From the NCBI GenBank assembly GCA_014529385.2, contig CM043953.1, forward strand, positions 113,765,049-113,829,048: a stretch of 64,000 nucleotides of DNA, read 5' to 3'. The stretch comes from Adiantum capillus-veneris. Lineage: Eukaryota; Streptophyta; Polypodiopsida; Polypodiales; Pteridaceae. Positions within the stretch are counted from its first letter, which is position 1. Each line of letters opens with the position of its first letter. Below the pieces are notes generated by a model, which did no database searches, was not told the DNA's origin, and saw only the letters and a list, made by a program, of their open reading frames with translations. This document shows positions 56,320-64,000 of this stretch, piece after piece. Made by a program: the position numbers and the translations under genes.

Positions 56320-56760
56320 GACATTACATGCCGCTTGATTGCACACTCTTCATGTCATCTGCCTTAGGCATGAATGAACCAAATTATTGCACCAAAGGTG
56401 CTATACTACAGAGCGCACTTCATGAGCATCTCGGAGGAGGATGGATTCATACAGAGACCTTGATGCATGGAGGGGCTTTTATGACATGGTGCCAAGATGA
56501 TGATTGGTCAGCTTAGAGTATCATCACCCCATCTTTGATGATAGAAGCGGGCAGAGCAGTGGGAATTCCTATGACACAGAGGATGTGCAGACTATGCCAA
56601 CAGGAGGTAGAGATTGAAGAACATTATGCCGTAAAACGGTGAACATTCTTTGCATGAATGGTTCTACAAGGGGCAATTGGGCCATCTACGGTGTAAGTTA
56701 GACTATTAGATGCGTATTGCTAGTCTTGCACTGGCCGACATCGAGAAGTATGAGGTGATG
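56320..56760 (+). pseudogene. Decayed LINE fragment, + strand, related to the (GA)n family
   Basis: The frames read MIEAGRAVGIPMTQRMCRLC and QQEVEIEEHY. They align with [20 protein letters not shown] and the zinc-type motif of LINE-1. The second half of the zinc motif is mutated and stops follow. Confidence 0.7.
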
Positions 56761-57165
56761 TTTTTTTTTCCAAGAAAGAGATCCTTCTATTAGTTAATAA
56801 AACTGCCCATAGGGCTACAACCACCTCTACTAGAGAGGGCTACATCAACCATGGGGGGAGACGCTCTCAATGAAAAACAGCATATGTACAATGAAGGCTA
56901 AATCAAGAGATGGGAGGAGGGAAAAGCCACACAGGTGGGCGGGAGTGCCATCTGGGCTCGCCCCGGACCATGGTGAAGAAAGGCCCAAGGTGCCAGAGTC
57001 AAAAGAGCAACTCTCTGCGCTCCCGCATGCAGATGGAGCTGCCTTGAAGTCTCTCGAATTGTCCCCTGAGAGTATGGATCAACTCCATCAAAAATCTCGA
57101 ACAGTCTCTGCTGGTGGCACAAGGCGAGTCTCGAAGATGCGGAAGCAGCGGGCCCGCCAAATGAA

Positions 57166-57768
57166 CTAGAGTGTCAGGCCATAGACGAGCTCTCGACACA
57201 CCTCTCTCTCTCTCTCATTGCACCACTCCTGTGGGGTAAGCTCTGTAGTCAGCTGGAGTGTAGGTTGGCCCCTTTGTATCACTATCGTCCTGCTGGTGGA
57301 GGATAGCTCAAACTGTAGTGCAGGTCCCGTGAGAGTGGACCAAGCAGTTGCACCCCAGGTGTACTGTCGTGCTGTGGAAAGAGCTGGCATCAGTCTAAGT
57401 ATCCGAAGCCAAACCTGCTGTGCCATAGGACAGTCCCATAGGCAGTGATGCTTAATCTCCAAAGGATGGTCACAACCTGCGCATGTTGCCAAAAGGCTAC
57501 TATGTACTAGCCAACTCCCCACTGCTGTAGCTCTGTGTGCAACTAGCCACCGGAACAAAGTGACTTGCCGCGGCTGTCTGGCATCCCATAGCGGAACCGA
57601 GTTGTGAGACGCTCCTCCTGCCAATGAGGTGCTGTAGTAGGACGAGCCTCTCTCCGTGCTGCCAGTATGTGACGTCCAAGTCGAACAATGTACTGAAAGA
57701 AAGGGACTCCTGGATGGTCGGCTGAGGAGAAAGGGTCCCTCCAAAATCACTCCAAGATCCCGCTGCAC
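57166..57768 (-). pseudogene. LINE-3 C-terminal zinc-type region
   Basis: It reads LFRWLVAHRATAVGSWL and then CAGCDHPLEIKHHCLWDC, the C-x2-C...H...C motif typical of plant L1-like LINE C-termini. Confidence 0.75.
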
Positions 57769-58858
57769 TCGTGCAAGTGGACAACTCTCCCAAGCCCAAA
57801 GCCTCCAATGGCCTATCTCAAGAGCTGCTGGGTCACGATCGATGACACAAGTCCTCCCGTAGACGCTTACTACTCGGATCCTCTGAAAACAGCACTCTGC
57901 AACCTATGGAGCGTTTATTGAGACTCAGTGTAGTCGACCCTCGCCGTGTATCTCGAAGAACATGAAGGGTACAATCTCTGAGCAAGCACGAACTACGATG
58001 AGGACCTCCAATCGCGTGAAGGCCCCCATCCATCTGTGAGCTGCTATCTCTAGAGGTGTGAGTCACTGAGTTGGTAATGCCTTTGTGATGTCCTAACACA
58101 TGCTCTGCACCCGCACCCCTCTCATGCTCTGCAGCTGGATGCTATGTCACTCCTCTGGCAAACTTGAGAATTGAAGCCAATCACCTAGAGTGCGTGCTGG
58201 ACCCTCTGCCATGGGACCCCAAGAAACATGGGGCCTACTACCAACCAAGTGGCCTCTCCGAGTGCTGACCAGGGGTTTCAAACAAGGACTGTCTCAAGGG
58301 CTCCTCCGTGTAGGTGGGCTGGTGCTACTCCAGGCCTCTCCGTAGCTGCTCCCATGAGCGAAACAGGCTCATAGCAAAACGATTTTTTAGTCTCTTGCTC
58401 ATACCAACTGTGCGCATCTTTGTGAAGATCCATCTGATGGAAGGTCTCCAAGGGTCTCCTGCCTGAGGTACTCGAGCTCTAAGCCACTGAAGCAAAAACT
58501 CCTTCCAGGGCTCCTCCCCTGGAAGCAATCCTCTGACAACAAACTTCCCAAGAAGGGTTCTACTCTGCTATGTTGGGTCTATGATCCCCAACCCCCCCTG
58601 AGAACAAGGTAGAGTGATGACCTGCTAGGCTACTTTGGCCCGGGCTATCTGAGTGTCCTGCCCTGACCAAAGAAAGTTCTTGATCCGCCTCTCTACTTGG
58701 CTGATTCAGGAGCTCGAAAAGATCCAACAAGATGATATGTACCACATAGTAGCCAACAACACCTGGTTGGCCACTACAACTCTACCTACCAAAGAGAGTC
58801 GTGCGGAGCTCCAATGTAACAACTTCCTCCTGACGGATAGGAGGAGGGGAGCAATTTG

Positions 58859-59748
58859 CTACTTAGGAGACAAGTCCAGGCCAACTTGACAGCCCAAGTA
58901 TCGAACTGCAGTCCCTGGGGGGATCCATCTAAAACCCTCACCTGGTAGCCAATCAGGCGTAGGAGCACTGCCAACCCAAAAAGCCACTGTCTTCCTCCAT
59001 TTGATCAGTGCGCCTGATGCACAACAAAACGTCGCTAGAGCCTGCTTACACCTGTGCGGGTTGGCCTCCTGGCTCTCCAAGTACAAATCTAAGTCGTTTG
59101 CAAACTCAACATCTAGTAGCTCATCGCCCTGAATAGGGAGCGCTAAGCCACGTAGACCAACCTGTTGTGAAACCAAGAATCTGCTCATCGCCTCAACATA
59201 GAATAGAAAGAGGAAGGGAGCAAGAGGACAACCTTGCCTGGCCGAACGTGTGAGCATGAAACGGTCTCCTCTACCTCCTGCCAAAAGCACTTGCTGTGTG
59301 CACGTCTGTAGAGAGTTGACACACCTCTGATCCAAGCATCTGAGAAGCCCATCCTGCGTAGAGTGCCCTCCAAAAATTCCTAGTCGACTCTATCGTAGGC
59401 CTTCTCAAAATCGAGAAGAAGTATCGCTAGATGCTCACCTCTGAGGTGTGTGAGAGGAGATGTCTCCCAAAAAGTGAAGATGTTGTCAAGGATACTCTGC
59501 TCCTTGAAAAAACCTGTATGGGTCCCATGTATAATGCTCTCTAGAAGTGGCTGAATCCTCAAACTCAAAGCCTTGGTTAGAATTTTGTAGGCTGAGTTGA
59601 GGATGGTGATGGGCCACCACTGTCGAATCTCATCCAAGGAGCCACCCTCCTTGGGAATGAGGTAGATCAAGCCCTCACTCATGCTGCTGGGCATCTCTCG
59701 TGTGTGCAAGATGTACTGAAAAGCATTGCAGAGGTCTGAGCCGAGCAA
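58859..59748 (-). pseudogene. LINE-3 reverse transcriptase (catalytic box mutated)
   Basis: 59748-59380 has EGLIYLIPKEGGSLDEIRQW, WPITILNSAYKILTKALSLR and ILLLDFEKAYDRVD. After a shift, 59335-58859 has SARQGCPLAPFLFLFYVEAM and the catalytic box as FANDLDLYL instead of Y/F-A-D-D. Loss of the first catalytic Asp means this copy is inactive even apart from the frameshifts. Confidence 0.88.
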
Positions 59749-60172
59749 GTGCTAGTACTCTAAGAAAAAACTGGGAGTCAAACCATCATCACCGTGACAA
59801 CTACCTCGGGGAAGTGCTCTGAGGGCCGCATGGAGCTCCTCTAGTTGAAGAGGCAGCTCAAGCCTCTGGCACATCTCCTGAGTCACAAGACAAGGCATCT
59901 ATGCCCAAACCTGTTCTTTGCATGCATCCTAACGCTCTGACTGAGGCTTTGCTGACAGCAGGTCATGGTAAAAGTCAGTATCAACTGCACGCCTTTCCTC
60001 TGGCTCTGAAGCAACTAACCCCTCGGGCCTCCTCAACTAGTTGACACTGGCGTGCGCATGTTGGGGTCCCACTGCCTCAAAGAACGCCCCAGTCACTATG
60101 TCACCCACCTGGGTCCACTGAGATGCCTGTTGATGGAAAGCAAACTCATGACGCCTCTCCTGCGCCTCTCCT

Positions 60173-60842
60173 CTAAAGAGCCACCACTTGCTCTCTGAGC
60201 TCAAAGTCCAACAAGATCCTCTCAGGGATGCGTAGCATCGTGCTCCCCCTCCTCTGTCTATCTGTTACAGTGAGGATCACTGGTGCATGGTCTGAAAAAA
60301 ATGTCTCAGCCAAAATGAAAATTGACCTAGCCAAGTCACATATGTGGTCACTAGCGTAGAAGCGATCTATCCAAGATAGATTCACTCCTCCCACTCTGCG
60401 GTCCGAACAAGAGAAGGCCAGGCTATTTGGGGGCCTCACAAAGCGAGAGTGCTGTCAAACATCTGAAACCCTCAAAGTCATACATAGCCTCTCTCTACTT
60501 GCCAACTTAGCTCCGTGCACAGTAGCATGGCTACCTCCAATCTTGTCAGAGGGGTCCTCCAACATGTTGAAGTCACCCCCAATGCACCATTGCTCTGCAT
60601 GCGGCAGAGACTCTACAATGTGAGACCAAAACTCTGCACGTGCACTTGCCACATTGGGTGCATAGATGTTCAGGAAACCCAAGAGGCAGCCCTGAACCTA
60701 CATGGTAATCCACTAAGCCCTGCCAGGCACAATAATACCTCTGTCCACAATGGCATGCTGCCAAGAGTCCGCAATAGTCACATACCCCTCCTTGTATACC
60801 ACCATGGCGGGATCTGCGTGTCAACAAAGAAGTGTGCCACAA
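60173..60842 (-). pseudogene. LINE-3 APE-type endonuclease, partial
   Basis: It reads GFLNIYAPNVASARAEFWSH, GGDFNMLEDPSDKIGG, LSWIDRFYASDHI and FFSDHAPVIL. The N-terminal catalytic part is missing. The same text GFLNIYAPNVAS ends the window on the + strand in LINE-4. Confidence 0.85.
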
Positions 60843-61305
60843 TGTGTCTACATCCTGCTGAGTTTGGAGGTGTCACTGAGCATTTGGCCAACGGCCACAG
60901 AGTCTGTACAAGGTCTGTAACCCCCAGGCCTCCCATGTGGTGAGAGAACTCGAGGGCTTGTGCTTGTAGCCACCCCATCACTGAGTCCAGAGTCCAGTCA
61001 GACTGGTCCCTGACACATAGGGAAAAAGGGAAGCCAACCGCCCGCTAAGTCCATGGCCTCTATCCCTCTAGCTGCAAGGAACAATACATGAACTCTGAAA
61101 GAAGCTGCCTCGAAGTCTGGTGAAGGGTTATCGAGAAAACGTGTGAAGTCGTAGGCAAAGAAGTCACACCTACGACGAATGTCAAAGCTCGTCACGAGGA
61201 ACTGCTGCAAAGGGAGATGTCTGCACCAGAAGGAAGGTTCGCAAGAAAGATTGTTCCTCTCTCTCGCCAAGCGACTCATGGCTAAAGCGTTGCCAAGAGG
61301 GACGC
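60843..61305 (-). pseudogene. LINE-3 ORF1, C-terminal part
   Basis: MSRLARERNNLSCE, FFAYDFTRFLDNPSPDFEAA, FRVHVLFLAARGIEAMDLAG and HHMGGLGVTDLVQTLWPLAK match LINE-4 at 62,940-63,410. The function of this ORF1 region is unknown. Confidence 0.75.
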
Positions 61306-61488
61306 TGCTGCTGTCTGTACCCCTCTGGTCTCGCCATCACTATTGCCTGCCCCCGCCCTCGCGTAGCTTCATCCCCTCCTCCTCCTTCACGTAGCCCTCA
61401 GCCCGCCCCCTGCGCGCTACAGCTCCCCGCAGCCCCACTTGCCCGCCACGCTACTCGCTGCCCTCCCGTTGCCCCCTGCCTGCTACAC

Positions 61489-62480
61489 TTGCCGCTGCAT
61501 CCTCCCGCTTGTTGCCCACAGCCCGTTGCCCACCCGTCCTGCCCGTCGCTACCCAACCCCCCGCCTGCCTGCCCTGTGCCTCGACCACCAGCTTTCGTCT
61601 ACACTCCATCGACTCCTCTTTCTTGCTTGACGGGTCTCACCGGCACCCTCGACATGCTCGGTCCAGCAGGATCTCCCTCGTTCGTCGACGCTCCTCTGCT
61701 TTCTTCACAGCAGCAGACACAAATGGAGGCTCATGCTTCGCCACAGAGGGACTCCACGGAAGCCCCCTTGCCCGACCCCACTGAGCCCACCATTCGACTT
61801 GCTCTCTCACCAACAAAGCAAGTGAGCCTAGCCGCAGAGGTGGACCTCCTGCAGGCGACTTCCGTCATCTGCAAGATTCTCGGTACTAGATCCAATAGAG
61901 GAGAGCTGCGTGATCTTCTCTAGGCCCGTCTTCTTGCAGAGGTGGGCAAGATCTTGGACGTTCAGTTTCTCGGACGAGGCTATTATCAGATCGAGTTTGA
62001 GACCTTCGAGATGGCGTCCAAGGTCATCGCCATGAGCCCATTGACCATCCGAGCAGTACGAGCCTACTTTCGACAGTGGAGACATGGTTTTGACCCTGCT
62101 TCAGATGTTCTGGTAAAGGAGGCAGACCTTCCCATCTCCGTTTGCTTTCTTGGCTTGCAAAGGGAGACCTACGACTTTTGTCCACGATAGGCTCAACGAT
62201 TGGGACTGTCCTGGAGACACCTTGCACGGCAGCCTCAGTAGCTGCCAAGGCGGCCGACATTCCCTCAGTTCGTGTTCTGGTTAGGGACACCCACACTCTC
62301 CCGAAGGTCATCCTACTTCCTCGGGTGAGTGGAAGTTGGTTTAGATAGAGCGTGGAATATTCGGGCCTCTCGAATTAGTGCTGATTTGTCGACAGATGGG
62401 CCATTTTGCGAAGGCCTGTCCACAGAGGAGGCCTCGACCTACACCACAGGCCCAACCCCAGCCTTCAAGGATTGGCTAGC
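61489..62480 (+). pseudogene. LINE-4 ORF1, N-terminal part
   Basis: 61489-61923 is a Pro/Ser-rich leader that ends in RLALSPTKQVSLAAEVDLLQ. After a stop, 61942-62190 reads GKILDVQFLGRGYYQIEFET, FEMASKVIAMSPLTIRAVRA and WRHGFDPASD, the pattern of the DUF4283 RNA-binding-like domain in plant LINE ORF1. A knuckle-like CRQMGHFAKACPQ follows at about 62,390. Several stops and shifts occur. Confidence 0.75.
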
Positions 62481-62724
62481 AGCAAAACAGGTAGAGACAC
62501 AGAGCACACAGGCAGAGCCACCCTCCGAGCCTGGGGCTCCGCCGGAGGAGGGATTGTAGCAGGTTCGTGGTCGACGAGAGCATGGGCCTCAACGACAGCC
62601 TGGCACTCAGAGTGGTCCTGAGGCGCTTGCCCAGCAGCACTGGGTTCCCACGGGGAATTGATTCGGTCCTCTTCAGCAGGACGAGGTCCTTGCTCCAGCC
62701 TCCACCCAGCTTCACCCTCGACAC

Positions 62725-62725
<1 letters not shown>

Positions 62726-62776
<51 letters not shown>
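62726..62776 (+). repeat. Poly-C run of 51 in the ORF1 linker
   Basis: An uninterrupted run of 51 C within a C-rich stretch (about 62,700-62,880). It translates as polyproline. The length is likely to vary and is prone to assembly error. Confidence 0.9.
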
Positions 62777-62924
62777 TTGTTCCCTCCGCCTCTCCTCCTC
62801 ATCCCCCTACTTTTGCCAATCCCCCTCGCCCCTCTTCTCCCCCCCCTCCCATTGCTCCTGCACCCCCCCTCCCCCTCCAGTCCCACAGTCGACCCAGGGG
62901 GCAGGGCCGTCTTCCGCTGCTAGG

Positions 62925-63410
62925 AGATCTCTTGGCAGTGCGTTTGCTACGAGTCGCTTGGCGAGAGAGAGACAACCTTTCTTGCGACCCCCTCTTTTGG
63001 TACAATTGTCTCCCTTTGCAGCAGTCCCTTGTGGTCTGACGAGCTTCGAAATTTGACACCGATGGGACTTCTTTGCCTACAACTTTACCCGCTTTCTCGG
63101 CGACTCCTCACCAGACCTTGAGGTAGCCTGCTTCAGGGTTCATGTTGTGTTCCTTGCAGCTAGGGGGATAGAGACCTTGGACTCGGTGGTTGGCTTCTCT
63201 TTTCCCCTTTGCGGCAGAGACCAGACTGAGTGGACTCTCGACTCAGTGTTGGAGTGGCTACAGACACAGGTCGTAGAGTTCTGTCATCACATGGGAGACC
63301 TAAGATTTACAGACATGCTTCAGAATCTTTGGCCGTTGGCCAAGTTTGCTGTGACCCCTCCAGATGCAGCAGGATGTAGACACATTGTGGTTCACTTCTT
63401 TGCTGATATG
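62925..63410 (+). pseudogene. LINE-4 ORF1, C-terminal block
   Basis: SRLARERQPFL, FFAYNFTRFLGDSSPDLEVA, FRVHVVFLAARGIETLD and NLWPLAKFAVTPPDAAGCRH. It matches the LINE-3 copy closely. One in-frame stop lies near 63,054. Confidence 0.75.
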
Positions 63411-63622
63411 TAGTGCCCACCATGCTATGTACACATTCATGAGGACTCCTGGACAGAGGACGTTGCTCTACGCACGGCTCGGTCTACTTGGGCTTGGGCC
63501 ATACACTCTTTGCAGTCACACCTATCTAGAGGACGCTCGGATGCGGATAACTCACCATCCAAGCTAGCCTCGAAGATAGCACGTTTAGCTGCTGCGGCAG
63601 CATCTGTTCTCTCTCGCTCCCC

Positions 63623-64000
63623 ATGAGGATCGTCTCATGGAACGTGCAGGGATTAGGTGGGTCCCAATTTTAGCGTCAGAGGGGCCGACTGCGTCAGGAG
63701 CTTCAACGATGCCTTGTGGGAGGAGAGATTGACCTCCTATGCTACAAGAGCATCATCTGTGTGAGAGCCGCATTACACGTTGTGGTCGGCTTTTGTGTGG
63801 ACGATATGATACTTTTTGGTCAATTGCTTTTGGACCTGGAGGCATCCAGGGTGGGGTATGTATGACTATTGCGGATTCTTTGCAGCAGGCCATTGTGGGC
63901 AGAGGGATTATTGTGCCAAGCAGGGCTTAGTGGATCACTATGCAGGTACAGGGTTGCCTTGTGGGCTTCCTGAACATCTATGCGCCTAATGTGGCGAGTG
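63623..64000 (+). pseudogene. LINE-4 endonuclease, N-terminal part (cut by window end)
   Basis: It starts MRIVSWNVQGLGG, the canonical APE start with the catalytic Asn, followed by a stop. A shifted frame gives LQEHHLCESR (the E of the LQE motif), WSIAFGPGGIQGGVC and GFLNIYAPNVAS at the window edge. Frame shifts make it inactive. Confidence 0.85.

Larger units (their letters stand above)
56762..61305 (-). mobile_element. LINE-3, L1-like, minus strand, decayed
   Basis: The 3' end is marked by a run of nine A (minus strand) at 56770-56762, preceded by AGCCCTATGGGCA, a possible hairpin. Upstream in order come a zinc-type tail (57768-57166), RT (59748-58859), endonuclease (60842-60173) and part of ORF1 (61279-60843). 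ORF1 passes straight into the middle of the endonuclease, so several hundred bases, judged from LINE-4, are deleted. Several stops and shifts interrupt it. Confidence 0.85.
55762..64000 (+). other. MMT intron 9, at least 8.2 kb (continues past window)
   Basis: It starts GTAAGA after exon 9. 55,762-56,319 holds no recognised feature except GGCCTATGAGGCC (56051-56063), a small palindrome similar to the LINE 3' hairpins. The rest is LINE sequence. Confidence 0.8.
61306..64000 (+). mobile_element. LINE-4, same family as LINE-3, + strand (continues past window)
   Basis: It begins where LINE-3 ends, so the two copies lie head to head. It holds ORF1 with a DUF4283-like domain, a zinc knuckle, a proline-rich linker and the conserved C-terminal block, then the start of an APE endonuclease. 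Confidence 0.8.

Noticed and set aside
55762..56760. A tenth MMT exon in this stretch
   Set aside because: No frame continues the expected block after LKNK; the coding-like text at 56,320-56,640 is a decayed LINE tail.
62476..62886. Glycine-rich and proline-rich frames
   Set aside because: Translations of the 51-base poly-C run and its surroundings in LINE-4 ORF1.
1..64000. tRNA, rRNA, CRISPR array, organellar or viral insertions
   Set aside because: No cloverleaf, rRNA core or spaced direct-repeat array was seen. The tRNA-Met matches are retroelement primer sites. RT and integrase pieces fit LTR retrotransposons and LINEs rather than pararetroviruses.

Overview
The window looks like nuclear DNA of a land plant with a large, repeat-packed genome. 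It holds one recognisable host gene, split by GT-AG introns and very rich in Ty1/copia, Ty3/gypsy, MULE and LINE remnants. The host gene is the plant-specific methionine S-methyltransferase (MMT). Introns of 24.7 kb and 15.4 kb filled with retroelements, and the many (GA)n tracts, suggest a fern or another large-genome non-seed plant. That taxonomic guess is inference. Nothing bacterial, organellar or viral was recognised.

Layout. 1-11,490 is upstream repeat DNA: two nested copia 3' ends, a gypsy gag remnant, tandem repeats, an LTR-bounded but gutted copia element (5,641-9,430) and a MULE transposase remnant. 11,490-12,150 is the putative promoter and 5' leader of MMT. MMT runs on the + strand from 12,151 and leaves the window. 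Nine exons (about 604 codons) are present: the N-terminal methyltransferase domain and the start of the C-terminal aminotransferase-like domain. The last roughly 470 residues lie beyond 64,000.

Intron 1 (12,383-37,111) holds a short non-autonomous LTR element (14,358-17,178), six LTRs of one gypsy family (called family A here) in both orientations with decayed integrase and RT pieces, and a young gypsy element (called B, 25,610-32,209). B has near-identical LTRs, lies inside a family A LTR, and carries a Tat-lineage segment embedded in its gag. Intron 7 (39,793-55,202) holds an old LINE, a seventh family A LTR, and a run of LINE copies in one orientation separated from each other by (GA)n microsatellites. 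Intron 9 (from 55,762) holds two copies of another LINE family arranged head to head.

The most interesting signal is the LINE array at 45,085-53,294. Four copies with four different 5' truncation points all abut (GA)n on the 5' side, and the three with a visible 3' end abut (GA)n there too. Those 3' ends share a small stem-loop and an AGACGTTAA motif. This suggests a plant LINE lineage that targets (GA)n/(TC)n microsatellites and recognises a 3' RNA hairpin.
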